Below, in pieces: positions 8,086 to 16,104 of a DNA stretch of 64,000 nt (positions within the stretch are counted from its first letter, which is position 1; every line of letters begins with the position of its first letter). A program made the translations under genes and the position numbers. A model generated the notes under the pieces. It had not been told where the DNA came from. It searched no databases and saw nothing but the letters and a program-made list of their open reading frames with translations. This DNA comes from CAZWRN01 sp964446685 (GTDB taxonomy: Bacteria; Patescibacteriota; Microgenomatia; Daviesbacterales; UBA10151), in assembly GCA_964446685.1 (NCBI GenBank), contig CAYUPO010000005.1, forward strand, positions 15,891-79,890, given 5' to 3'.

Positions 8086-8165
8086 ATCCTGAACGAAGTG
8101 AAGGATCTCTCGCGAATGCGAGGACTAGTCCTGAAACAAGTTCAGAGATGTTTCGCTTCGCTCAA
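8086..8165. repeat. Mosaic of REP-like palindromes in the glyS leader
   Basis: Three short palindromic cores lie end to end: ATCCT-GAACGAAGTGA-AGGAT (8086-8106), CTCGCGAATGCGAG (8109-8122), and GTCCTGAAACAAGTTCAG followed by a TTTCGCTTCGCTCA tail. They lie between the T-box terminator and the glyS start codon, so they are part of the glyS message. The third core resembles the repeat found inside rsmH. Boundaries are approximate. Confidence 0.6.
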
Positions 8166-8203
8166 CAAAAGACCTTTCTCATCATATCACTATTTTTTTG
8201 CAT

Positions 8204-8243
8204 AAAAAAACCGCCTCCTGCAAAAATATTTGCTAGGGACGGT
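8204..8243 (-). terminator. Intrinsic terminator of the glyS T-box
   Basis: Stem ACCGTCCCTAGC pairing with GCAGGAGGCGGT (two mismatches and two G-U pairs), an A/T-rich loop, then seven T. The 5' arm directly follows the T-box core and can be sequestered by the antiterminator. Confidence 0.85.
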
Positions 8244-8344
8244 ATTACCGCGGTTCCACCCTGCTTCCTTTAGTCCTAAGCTTGTCGAAGGACTCTAAGG
8301 CAACTTTAAATCTAGTATCAAGCTCCAGCTATGCCAAAAGCCTT
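8204..8344 (-). promoter_or_regulatory. T-box riboswitch leader of glyS
   Basis: The 14-nt T-box core AGGGTGGAACCGCG is present on the minus strand at 8249-8262 and matches the family consensus exactly. Upstream is a hairpin AGTCCT/AGGACT (8272-8294) in the place of stem III. Before it lies a stem with base AAGGC/GCCTT (8297-8301 with 8340-8344) and an inner CTGG/CTAG helix that could be a short stem I; it contains GGCA, a possible Gly specifier followed by the usual purine, but on an unusual side of the loop. A terminator that competes with the antiterminator follows. Known role of the family: uncharged tRNA bridges specifier and T-box bulge, allowing readthrough. The core and terminator are clear; the stem I assignment is inference. 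Confidence 0.88.
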
Positions 8345-8421
8345 CATTGCTCAACAAGGAAAGTATAAGGTATTAAGGGTAAAGTATCAAGTATTAAGGA
8401 TGTTAGTCGTGCAAACATTCG

Positions 8422-8531
8422 ACGTCATTGCGAGGAACGAAGTGACGAAGCAATCTAGCTTAGAATTTTTATTACTTCATCAATTAATAAACGTCATGCA
8501 GCAGATTGCTTCGCTTTGCTCGCAATGACGT
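8422..8531. repeat. 110-bp MITE/REP-like element with 13-bp perfect inverted ends
   Basis: ACGTCATTGCGAG (8422-8434) and CTCGCAATGACGT (8519-8531) are exact reverse complements. Pairing resumes inside as CGAAGCAATCT/AGATTGCTTCG. The middle is AT-rich and non-coding. It sits 6 bp after the recO stop and abuts the T-box leader, so it may serve as recO terminator and may have trimmed the leader. Together with the T-box and the mosaic at 8086 it explains the 461 bp without genes here. The strip 8345-8421 is AT-rich, GTATTAAG-like low complexity. Confidence 0.8.
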
Positions 8532-8537
8532 TAGAAA

Positions 8538-9176
8538 TCATCTTTTCAGTTGTCTAAGTACTTGTAAACTTTTGAGTGAGGTTTCCAGAGTCTCTTCCAT
8601 ATAAAACCTGAGAATATGTTCTATTTCTACTGCCTGTTTCTCAGTTAATTCAATCTCAGCAATTTCATTAAAAGTTTGTTCCTCAAGTTTTGTCAGAAGA
8701 TCACGGGTATCATCATCTACCTCATGCATCCTTTCAACAGACCAAAATCCAGCCAGGGAAAGCATTTTTATCTCATAAGCTCTGACAAAGATTTGACGCG
8801 GATTTACTTCTAAAAATCTTAAAGCTGTCAGCAATAAATTGTATGCCTGATGATTTGGAGAATCATCAACCAAAATCTTGTCAGTTAATTCAATCAGATG
8901 AAAAGCAATTGTTGAAAGGGTTAACTGAGATTTGATAACCGGAAAAGTCTCCAGAGACTGCGCTTCTGTCAGAGTATAATTTTTGCCTTTAAACAAATGC
9001 AGCGAAACTCTATTTAAAATTTCCACATTCCCCGCTCTTCTGGAAGTAATCCGCCTCACCCCTCTTGCCACAATCGCGATTTTCCCAAACCGATCAGTCA
9101 AAGCCGTAATCATCCGATCCGCCTCCCCAAAGTTATTCCTCTTTAAAATAATTCCTTCTGTCGTTACTGATGCCAT
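8538..9176 (-). CDS. recO: DNA repair protein RecO
   Basis: Recombination mediator that helps load RecA on SSB-coated single strands with RecR. 212 residues, slightly short. The N-terminal OB fold shows TEGIILKRNNFGEADRMITALT and GKIAIVARGVRR, characteristic of RecO. A helical C-terminal domain follows (about 80-212). The zinc-finger cysteines of many RecO proteins are absent; the protein has no Cys at all. The start at 9176 lies 3 bp beyond the stop of the upstream methyltransferase gene, suggesting cotranscription. Confidence 0.92.
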   Translation of the reverse strand: MASVTTEGIILKRNNFGEADRMITALTDRFGKIAIVARGVRRITSRRAGNVEILNRVSLHLFKGKNYTLTEAQSLETFPVIKSQLTLSTIAFHLIELTDKILVDDSPNHQAYNLLLTALRFLEVNPRQIFVRAYEIKMLSLAGFWSVERMHEVDDDTRDLLTKLEEQTFNEIAEIELTEKQAVEIEHILRFYMEETLETSLKSLQVLRQLKR

Positions 9177-9179
9177 AGA

Positions 9180-9719
9180 TTACAAAGTATACACAGTATG
9201 CAAATAATCAATTGTGCTTCGATATTTAGGCAATAGTGCCCTTTGTTTAAAACCCAGTTCTTGCTGTAGTTCTCCAGACATATAATATCTGGGATGAAAA
9301 AGCACACTACCTCCCGGTTTTAAAACTCTTTTTGCTTCTCTTAAAATATCATTAATAATTACTTCAGAGTCTGTTTTCCATTTAATTTCTTCCACCATAA
9401 GATGTTCTACTACAACATCAAAAGAATCATTGGGGAAATGTGTATTTCTTGCATCTTCTTTAAAAAAGGTACCACCCTCATAATGAACATCATCTCTAAT
9501 ATCAACACCATAGGCATCGGTATCTAACTTATTTCTCCATACAGGAATAAATAAACCCTTGCCAGCACCCATTTCTAAAAGTTTAAATTGTGAAGGTAAA
9601 TTTATACCGTACCAATCCCTTAGCGCATAATTCATCATAGACGGAATTCCTTCCCAGTCACCTAACTCATCAATATCACGGAATCCTTCCTTTAATATGC
9701 GCTCAGCATCTCGTTTCAT
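9180..9719 (-). CDS. SAM-dependent class I methyltransferase
   Basis: I chose ATG at 9719 (179 residues, MKRDAERILKEG) because a longer frame (to 9803) would run into the DUF4012 gene. Motif I is LLEMGAGKGLF, then the acidic end of strand 2 (YGVDIRD), FDVVVEHLMVEE, and LREAKRVLKPGGSVLF, the standard Methyltransf_11-like series. The substrate is unknown. A TATAAT on the minus strand (9726-9731) lies only 6 bp upstream of the ATG, so the transcript may be leaderless, but no good -35 is seen. It lies between recO and the surface-protein genes. Confidence 0.8.
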   Translation of the reverse strand: MKRDAERILKEGFRDIDELGDWEGIPSMMNYALRDWYGINLPSQFKLLEMGAGKGLFIPVWRNKLDTDAYGVDIRDDVHYEGGTFFKEDARNTHFPNDSFDVVVEHLMVEEIKWKTDSEVIINDILREAKRVLKPGGSVLFHPRYYMSGELQQELGFKQRALLPKYRSTIDYLHTVYTL

Positions 9720-9741
9720 GATGAGTATTATACAAGAGTAA

Positions 9742-11646
9742 TTAGAGTTGAATTTTAAGTTCCCTGTCGGTATCCAGCAAGAACTTCTCTTTAGTTCTGC
9801 CATTAACTTTTATTTCATATTCAAATGCCTCTTTTCCTGGCTGTCTTTGGATCAGTAGGTTATATTCACCACCTGAGAAAGCATTTGGCAGTTCATATTC
9901 AAATTCGATAGTTCTGGAGTTTTGCGGACGGATTTCCAGAAACGCTTCCAGTACGGTTTTATCCAGCTCTTCAAAAGTAGCTACTTTCACATCTGAACCT
10001 TTATTACTCAAGAGCTTTGATCCTTTTGGAACATAAATTCTCAGATAATCCCGATTTCTTTGATTTAACCAGGCATCATACTTTTGTGGATTGTTGTAAG
10101 TAATTGCCAGTTTATTAGTCACTTTGCCTGCGTTATCAGTTGTAATATCAAGCATTATTTTTTGTTCCACATACAAATTGGACTTACCTCCGGCAAAGTT
10201 TGAATCATTTACATGCAGATAATCAAAAGTATAAGGCTTAATCTGGCCGGTCCAGTCAAGCTTAGTTAAAGCGTCCTGAGTCTTCTGATCATGCATATTA
10301 AAAATAATATGTTTTGAGTTGGCCAGTTTCACACCAGCGTTAATAAACTCCGGTAGCTTTTCGGTTGAAGCTCCCAGTGAACGGGCCAGGATCTGCTGCA
10401 TCAAAGTTCCTAAAATAGCTTTTCTATCCTGCTCACCTTTTTCAATAATCTGAGCATAATTTTCTAGTTCATAGATCACATTTGGACAATTGCATCTGTC
10501 ATCATGCTCAGCTGAATATCTGGTGCCAAGGACTTCTATAGGACCAGTAATTTTAATCAGCTCTTCCACTACATGAGTATCAATCAAAATAATTCCATCC
10601 CATGGCCTGCCTTCACCAATAAATTGATAAAGTCTTTCAAACTGAGCCAGAGAAGTAGGTACATCCGGTGACAAATTTGAGTCTCTCATTGACCAGGCAG
10701 TTCGGGGTTTACCATTTGCTTCCGGCAGATATTTCACAATAGGTGCAGGTGGAGTCAGAGGGCAAACTTTGGTCAAACAAACATTGAGCATTTTTTCATC
10801 AAGTCTGTAAATATCATCTGAGGTAGAAGAAGAAACTTTTCCTTTATCCAGTCCCAGGAAAGCATAAGCTGTCATAAAGCCACCGGTTGCCCGCAACTCT
10901 TTGTCATTTTGAAAGATCATCAGGTAATTTTTAGCACTTGGCTCACCTAATGCTGCCGGAGCTACTTCCAAAGCTGGTTTAGCTTCTGTTACAGCGTAAT
11001 GCGCTCCAATAATAAAGTTTTTAGCAGTATCTACTAAAGATCTGACATTGCGACTGCCAAATTTTTCCGGATATTTATTGACATCAATACTAGCAACCTC
11101 ATCACGAGCTCTTTTCAAGTCAGGTTCAACTTTATCAAGCTGTGGAATAACTTTATTTAAGACTTTTACAGCCTGAGCTACCCTATCAAGCCCTGGAGTT
11201 GGAGTACCATTAAAGCCCAGCTCTGCTTTATAAGGTAATAACGACTCAACAACTGTTTCAACAGCATTTAACTCGTACGAGGCAGCCTTGGAAAAATGTC
11301 TGGCATCTGCATAAAATCCGCCAACATATGGAATAACTCTAACCCAAAAAAGGAAATTCAGAGACAGATTTAAATCTCCAGTTGATTTTTTTATATCAGT
11401 TACGTGTTTTTTGATATCATCCAGATTTTCATTTTTCGCAGCATCATTCATAGCCCTACCGGAAGCAATAATCCTTTTTGTGGCACTGTAGGCTCCTCTG
11501 ATAGGCAAATAAACAGCTACAAACAAAATGAGCAGAACGATAAAAATACGAATCAGCATCTTTTTATAGTTTTTTTTCTTTCCTGAATTTTTACGTAGGA
11601 ATTGATCTTGCCGCGCCAAGCGCTTGTTGAGGTTGGTAAAGGGCAT
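9742..11646 (-). CDS. DUF4012 domain membrane-anchored protein
   Basis: 634 residues. A basic N-terminus (KNSGKKKNYKK) precedes one membrane segment (about 31-48), and the rest is expected outside. The DUF4012 signature lies at about 241-257 (NYLMIFQNDKELRATGGF), followed by a region with several Cys (NVCLTKVCPL and RCNCPN) and a beta-rich C-terminus (TIEFEYELPNAFSGGEYNLL) ending in a short basic repeat-like tail. In known genomes DUF4012 proteins sit beside exopolysaccharide priming enzymes, as here (the sugar transferase is next upstream in transcription). The biochemical role is unknown. A 201-bp AT-rich gap upstream holds only low-complexity repeats. Confidence 0.85.
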   Translation of the reverse strand: MPFTNLNKRLARQDQFLRKNSGKKKNYKKMLIRIFIVLLILFVAVYLPIRGAYSATKRIIASGRAMNDAAKNENLDDIKKHVTDIKKSTGDLNLSLNFLFWVRVIPYVGGFYADARHFSKAASYELNAVETVVESLLPYKAELGFNGTPTPGLDRVAQAVKVLNKVIPQLDKVEPDLKRARDEVASIDVNKYPEKFGSRNVRSLVDTAKNFIIGAHYAVTEAKPALEVAPAALGEPSAKNYLMIFQNDKELRATGGFMTAYAFLGLDKGKVSSSTSDDIYRLDEKMLNVCLTKVCPLTPPAPIVKYLPEANGKPRTAWSMRDSNLSPDVPTSLAQFERLYQFIGEGRPWDGIILIDTHVVEELIKITGPIEVLGTRYSAEHDDRCNCPNVIYELENYAQIIEKGEQDRKAILGTLMQQILARSLGASTEKLPEFINAGVKLANSKHIIFNMHDQKTQDALTKLDWTGQIKPYTFDYLHVNDSNFAGGKSNLYVEQKIMLDITTDNAGKVTNKLAITYNNPQKYDAWLNQRNRDYLRIYVPKGSKLLSNKGSDVKVATFEELDKTVLEAFLEIRPQNSRTIEFEYELPNAFSGGEYNLLIQRQPGKEAFEYEIKVNGRTKEKFLLDTDRELKIQL

Positions 11647-11847
11647 GATATTAAGTGTAAAGATCAGAATGGAAAAAGTAAAGTTGACAACTCAATGTAG
11701 AATCATAAAATAATAACCAAGTATCCAAATAACAAGTAACAAACAAGTTCCAATGTTTTAAAATACAATAAACAGACAGCTTGGTAATTTATTAATCAAA
11801 TACTGTAATTTGTTTGGATGCTTGAGATTTGGTACTTGTAGATTAAC

Positions 11848-12477
11848 TTACACTGCCCCACGTCCTACCAGAACAGCCGGCACTGTCTTCAACATTAGAT
11901 ACACATCATAAAAAATCGATCTTCTCTGAACATACTGAGCATCCATTTCGACCCGTTTATCAAAATTAATATCACTCCTGCCTGATACCTGCCAGACTCC
12001 GGTCAGCCCGGGCTTGGAAGATAAAATAATTTTTACAAAATCTCTGGATTGAGGATATTTCTTCTGCTGCTCTTCCAGTTCAAATGGATAATAAGCCCTG
12101 GGACCAACCAAACTCATTTCACCTCTTAAAATATTGATAAATTGAGGAAACTCATCAACTGAAAATTTACGGATAAACTTACCTACCCGAGTAACCCGTG
12201 GATCGTTATGGATCTTATAACTATTCTTTTTATATTGTTTCAAAAGTTCCGGATTTTGTTGCAACAACTCCTGCGCACCAACCACCATTGAACGGAATTT
12301 AAACATATAAAATAAATTACCATTCTTACCCACCCGCATCGGCGTATCAGCCATAATTGGCCCTTTTGAATCAAGCCTGATTGCCAGAGATGTTAAAAGC
12401 AGTACCGGAGAACAAAGAGCCAGACCAATCAAAGCTCCGATAATATCCATTATTCGTTTAATAAAATCGTAATACAT
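11848..12477 (-). CDS. Polyprenyl-phosphate sugar-1-phosphate transferase (glycan priming)
   Basis: Monotopic phosphoglycosyltransferase that moves a sugar-1-phosphate from a nucleotide sugar to undecaprenyl phosphate. Start taken at ATG 12477 (MYYDFIKRIMDIIGA, 209 residues). One N-terminal re-entrant hydrophobic segment (about 9-29) precedes FKFRSM, the SVDEFPQFINILRGEMSLVG segment with the catalytic Asp-Glu pair, and GLTGVWQVSGRSD, typical of the WcaJ/PglC catalytic domain. It lacks the four extra helices of WcaJ. It is the only priming enzyme in the window, so it probably starts the glycan that the following genes extend. Sugar specificity cannot be read. Confidence 0.92.
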   Translation of the reverse strand: MYYDFIKRIMDIIGALIGLALCSPVLLLTSLAIRLDSKGPIMADTPMRVGKNGNLFYMFKFRSMVVGAQELLQQNPELLKQYKKNSYKIHNDPRVTRVGKFIRKFSVDEFPQFINILRGEMSLVGPRAYYPFELEEQQKKYPQSRDFVKIILSSKPGLTGVWQVSGRSDINFDKRVEMDAQYVQRRSIFYDVYLMLKTVPAVLVGRGAV

Positions 12478-12592
12478 AAAATAAATAACCAAATATACCA
12501 ATAAAAAAAGTCAAATTCCCAATGCTAGTTATTATCACATAAATTGTGCAAATATGGCGTTTTTATTTGGCATTTGTATATTTAACATTGGG

Positions 12593-13660
12593 TTATTGGA
12601 TTATTTTATTGAGTATATTCTTAAAGTTTATCTTAAATTTTGCAAGAGTAAACTTCTGGACATTTTTAATACATTCATCAGGATTTACCGGGTTTCTTTC
12701 AAATTCCTCAATTGCTGTCTGTAGACTCTTAACTGACAACTCATCAAAATAAACTCCGGTTTTGCCATTTATTACCGTTTCTAAAGAGCCTCCATGACCA
12801 TACGCAATCACTCCTTTTCCAAAAATCTGTGCTTCCAAAGCAGTCATTCCAAAGTCTTCTTCTGCACTGACTATCAGTCCGCTACAACCGGCTAATAATG
12901 AAGTTATCATTTCATCCGATACTCCTCCATAAAAACTTATATTATCCAGTGCTAATGATTTTAATTTCCTTTCTTCTGGTCCCCTACCAACAATTTTTAA
13001 TTTTTTCCCGTTTTGATTAAATGTTTTAACTACCAGTTCTACATTTTTATAAGAGTTTAACCTGGCTATTAATAAATAATACCCACCATCAAAACTGGTC
13101 ATTCCCTGAACTATTTTTTCATCAACAAACGGCTGCAAAACAAATGCATCTTTGTGATAGATTTTTTCCACCCGTTTTTGGCAATTAAATGATCCGGTAA
13201 TAAAATGATCAACTCTCTGCGAAATCAGCTGATCATAAAACCTCAGCCAGGAAAAAAGCGGCTGAAAAATTCCGGAATATTTATCAGCAGGTAAATGCCA
13301 TAAAAACCTTGGCGGAGTATGAATAAAACAGATATGAGTTGTTTCAGGTCTGGTAATAATAGCTTTTGCAAACTTGGTAGTCTGACTTATAACCAGATCG
13401 TATTCAGAAAAATCAAACTGCTCAAAAGCTAAAGGATACAAAGGTAGTAAAGGCCTGTATAAACTTCTCCAGCCAGGAATTTTTTGCATGAAAGAGGTGA
13501 TTATTTTCTTATTTCTAAATTTTTCCGCAATCAAACTATTTTTTTTATCAATTACTGAAGTAAAAATAGGTGCTTCAGGATAAATCTCTGACAATGCCAG
13601 CAGCACCTTTTCTGCCCCACCCCACTGAACCAGATCATCATGTACTAAAGCAACTTTCAT
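12593..13660 (-). CDS. Glycosyltransferase family 4
   Basis: GT-B fold retaining glycosyltransferase, cytoplasmic. Start taken at ATG 13660 (MKVALVHDDLVQWGGAEKV, 355 residues); the glycine-rich WGGAEK loop is the usual donor-side start. The C-terminal domain carries IARLNSYKNVELVV and the EX7E-type site SAEEDFGMTALEAQIFGKGVIAYGHGG. Sequence pattern resembles mannosyltransferases that act right after the priming sugar. It is 115 bp upstream of the priming transferase in the same direction, and the gap contains low-complexity TTTGGCATTTG-like sequence. Confidence 0.88.
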   Translation of the reverse strand: MKVALVHDDLVQWGGAEKVLLALSEIYPEAPIFTSVIDKKNSLIAEKFRNKKIITSFMQKIPGWRSLYRPLLPLYPLAFEQFDFSEYDLVISQTTKFAKAIITRPETTHICFIHTPPRFLWHLPADKYSGIFQPLFSWLRFYDQLISQRVDHFITGSFNCQKRVEKIYHKDAFVLQPFVDEKIVQGMTSFDGGYYLLIARLNSYKNVELVVKTFNQNGKKLKIVGRGPEERKLKSLALDNISFYGGVSDEMITSLLAGCSGLIVSAEEDFGMTALEAQIFGKGVIAYGHGGSLETVINGKTGVYFDELSVKSLQTAIEEFERNPVNPDECIKNVQKFTLAKFKINFKNILNKIIQ

Positions 13661-13714
13661 AGGCTTAAGCGTAAAGTGTTTATGGTTAAGTTTCAAGCTC
13701 CAGAAACGGTTAAT

Positions 13715-13743
13715 TTGTTATTTAAAGCGCCAAACGGTAAAAT
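13715..13743 (+). promoter_or_regulatory. Promoter of rsmH
   Basis: TTGTTA (13715-13720), 17-bp spacer, TAAAAT (13738-13743). The ATG at 13750 begins 6 nt after the -10, so transcription would start at or next to the A of the start codon: a probable leaderless mRNA. Confidence 0.55.
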
Positions 13744-13749
13744 TCACAC

Positions 13750-14715
13750 ATGAGTAACTATCACACACCAGTAATGCCAAAAGAATCTTTAGAATTATTA
13801 TCTGTCAAACCAGGCCACTGGTACATTGACTGTAATTTGGGTGGCGGCGGCCATACTGATCTTATTTTAAAACAGGGCGGAAAAGTCATTGGTATCGACC
13901 TTGATGCTGATGCGATCAATGAAGTTGCCAAAAATCACAATTTGAAAACTGAAAATATTGATTTCCACCTCCAGGCTTATTCCGAAAATCTGATTCTCTA
14001 TCAGGACAACTTCGCTAATATTATCCATGTCTTAGACAAAATCAACTCTTGTCATCCTGAACTGGTTTCAGGATCTACCAATTCGCAAACAATATCCATT
14101 TCAGGAATTCTTTTTGACCTTGGTGTTGCCAGTTTTCAGGTCAATGAAGGCAGCCGGGGGTTTAGTTTTAATAAAGATGCACCCCTTGATATGCGTATGG
14201 ATCAATCTCAGGGAGTATCTGCCAGAGATTTAGTAAATGTTTTATATGAAAAAGAATTAACCGAACTATTCTGGAAATTTGGTGAAGAAACATTCGCTAA
14301 ACCAATTGCCAGAAAAATTGTTGATTACAGAAAAACTAAACTGATAGAAACCACTACTGAACTTGCAAACATTGTTCTATCTGTCAGAAGAAGATCTCCC
14401 ACTGAAAAAATCCATCCAGCAACCCGAATATTCCAAGCACTTAGAATTGCCGTCAATGATGAATTAAATAGCCTAACTGAAGCATTACCAAAATCATATG
14501 AATTACTATCGCCAGGTGGAAGACTCGTAGTAATTAGTTTTCATTCCTTAGAAGATAAAATTGTAAAAAATACATTTAAAGATTTAGAACAGAAATATAA
14601 AGCTAAAATTCTAACAGACAAACCACTAGAAACAAGTAATTCTGAGATTTACGATAATCCAAGATCAAGATCTGCCAAATTAAGAGCTGTTGAAAAAAAT
14701 AATCTTATAAGTTAA
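13750..14715 (+). CDS. rsmH: 16S rRNA (cytosine1402-N4)-methyltransferase RsmH, with repeat insertion
   Basis: Methylates C1402 in the ribosomal decoding centre. 321 residues. Signature segments: HTPVMPKESLELL (5-17), CNLGGGGHTDLIL (28-40, SAM loop), GILFDLGVASFQ (119-130), RGFSFNKDAPLDMRM (136-150), FHSLEDKIVKNTF (264-276) and NPRSRSAKLRAVE (303-315). Residues 101-109 (CHPELVSGS) are encoded by a palindromic repeat (14051-14076) inserted in frame in the surface loop before GILFDLG. Usually this gene follows mraZ; here it is about 8.5 kb away on the other strand with its own promoter. Confidence 0.97.
   Translation: MSNYHTPVMPKESLELLSVKPGHWYIDCNLGGGGHTDLILKQGGKVIGIDLDADAINEVAKNHNLKTENIDFHLQAYSENLILYQDNFANIIHVLDKINSCHPELVSGSTNSQTISISGILFDLGVASFQVNEGSRGFSFNKDAPLDMRMDQSQGVSARDLVNVLYEKELTELFWKFGEETFAKPIARKIVDYRKTKLIETTTELANIVLSVRRRSPTEKIHPATRIFQALRIAVNDELNSLTEALPKSYELLSPGGRLVVISFHSLEDKIVKNTFKDLEQKYKAKILTDKPLETSNSEIYDNPRSRSAKLRAVEKNNLIS
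14051..14076 (+). repeat. REP-like palindrome inside the rsmH coding sequence
   Basis: GTCATCCTGAACTGG followed by TTTCAGGATCT: arms ATCCTGAA and TTCAGGAT pair around a short loop. It keeps the frame and adds about nine residues (CHPELVSGS) absent from ordinary RsmH. The same type of sequence occurs in non-coding form near 8131. Confidence 0.75.
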
Positions 14716-14724
14716 GGTTTGCGA

Positions 14725-14985
14725 ATGAGTTTACTAAAAAAAATAGAAAATGGTTGTGAATTAGGAACCGAAATGCTTCATCAAGCAAATGAATTTTCCT
14801 TCAAAAACTTTTTACAAAATGGAGGATTTGTGCAAAAATCAGTTGAAATTGCGATGACAACACCTCATTTAACCCCTAGTGAAAATTTTTATTCATTTCT
14901 CGCAACAGCATATGCAAGTTTATTCATTGTATTTATACCAGCTGCAATCACAGCCGCAAAATCTAGAAAGCGATATATGTCTTAA
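14725..14985 (+). CDS. Hypothetical small protein with C-terminal membrane segment
   Basis: 86 residues from the ATG at 14725; an in-frame TTG at 14719 would add two. It begins 9 bp after rsmH and is surely cotranscribed. A hydrophilic N-terminus (SLLKKIENGCELGTEML) precedes a single membrane segment near the C-terminus (about 61-80, FLATAYASLFIVFIPAAITAA) and a basic tail (KSRKRYMS), suggesting a C-tail anchor. The position after rsmH recalls ftsL, but there is no coiled coil and the membrane segment is at the wrong end. It overlaps the convergent GT4 gene by 23 bp. Confidence 0.6.
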   Translation: MSLLKKIENGCELGTEMLHQANEFSFKNFLQNGGFVQKSVEIAMTTPHLTPSENFYSFLATAYASLFIVFIPAAITAAKSRKRYMS

Positions 14986-16075
14986 TTGTATCTTCAGCTA
15001 ATTTTTTCCAATTAAAAACTTTATACCTGTCACTACCATTTTTAATTAATTCTTTTCTCAGTTTCGGATCATTCAAGATGGTCATAATTTTATCTGCCAT
15101 TTCAGTTGTATTATGGGGATCAAAATATAAGGCAGCCTCTCCTCCAACTTCTGTTAATGAACCAAGCTTTGAAGATGCTACCGGGACCTCACAGGCAAAC
15201 GCTTCCAGTAACGGGATACCAAAGCCTTCTTCAAAAGATGGCACTACATATACTTGTGCGCCTTTGTAAAGTCCGACCAATTCGATATCGGTTACAAACC
15301 CGGTATAAATAATATCCGGATGCTGATATTCTTTTTTGATTCTGTCCCAAAAATAATGGCCACTTCCTGTTAGTACCAATTTTAAAGAGGGATAATTTTT
15401 TCTGACTTCTAAAAAAGCTTTAATTAATCCTTCGACATTTTTATGGGGATGAGCATTTCCAACATAAAATATATATGGCTTTTGAATATCAAATTTTTTC
15501 AAAACCTGATTAACTCCATCTGCGGTCATTCTTTGAGCCAACTTTAATAATGAATCTTCAGCAGCTTCTTTGGTAACAACAATTTTATTGGGATTTACTT
15601 TCCATTCATGTTCTAACTGTTCTTTGACATAGTTAGAAACTGTGATCACTTTTTTACTTTTTCTAACTGCATGGGAAAATACTTTGTCATAGGCAAACTG
15701 TTTAACTTTATAAATTAAGGGACCATGAGTAGTGGCTCTTTCCATTTTAAAATGCTGATGAATGAGATCATGAATGGTCACCACAAACTTACCGTTATAA
15801 AAAATTGGCACATTAAAATGCGGGAAGTGCATCAGATCCAACTTATATGAATGAAGCAATTTTGGAAACTTAAGTTGTTCTGCCATCGAATACCAGGAAT
15901 ATTCTGACTCAACTAAATAAAAATTCTTTGGTAGATTTTGATCAAGATTTTTTTTTAGCAGAAAAAGGTAATAATCATTTTCATGATCAATTTCAGCTAA
16001 ATTGCGAACCAGGTTTCTGATATATCTGCCAACACCTGCCTCCGACCACAATCTACAGTCAATTCCAATCTTCAT
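14963..16075 (-). CDS. Glycosyltransferase family 4
   Basis: 370 residues, full-length GT-B. The N-terminal acceptor domain starts MKIGIDCRLWSEAGVGRYIRNL. The linker has FYVGNAHPHKNVEGLIKAF and the donor site has VPSFEEGFGIPLLEAFACEVPVA with the EX7E pair, followed by GSLTEVGGEAALYFDP. This is the pattern of mannosyltransferase-like GT4 proteins (WbaZ/MtfB type). Acceptor and donor are unknown. It starts a new minus-strand run; an AT-rich hairpin separates it from the next GT4 gene. Confidence 0.9.
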   Translation of the reverse strand: MKIGIDCRLWSEAGVGRYIRNLVRNLAEIDHENDYYLFLLKKNLDQNLPKNFYLVESEYSWYSMAEQLKFPKLLHSYKLDLMHFPHFNVPIFYNGKFVVTIHDLIHQHFKMERATTHGPLIYKVKQFAYDKVFSHAVRKSKKVITVSNYVKEQLEHEWKVNPNKIVVTKEAAEDSLLKLAQRMTADGVNQVLKKFDIQKPYIFYVGNAHPHKNVEGLIKAFLEVRKNYPSLKLVLTGSGHYFWDRIKKEYQHPDIIYTGFVTDIELVGLYKGAQVYVVPSFEEGFGIPLLEAFACEVPVASSKLGSLTEVGGEAALYFDPHNTTEMADKIMTILNDPKLRKELIKNGSDRYKVFNWKKLAEDTIKTYIAF

Positions 16076-16104
16076 AAATAGTTAATCAGAAAATTGGTGA
16101 ATCA

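Noticed and set aside
8361..8420. Possible small plus-strand gene in the glyS-recO gap
   Set aside because: The open frame covers the T-box and MITE-like repeats and has no recognisable protein features.
11680..11712. TTGACA on the plus strand at 11683 as a promoter
   Set aside because: No plus-strand gene follows and no good -10 stands at 16-18 bp; it lies in low-complexity filler.
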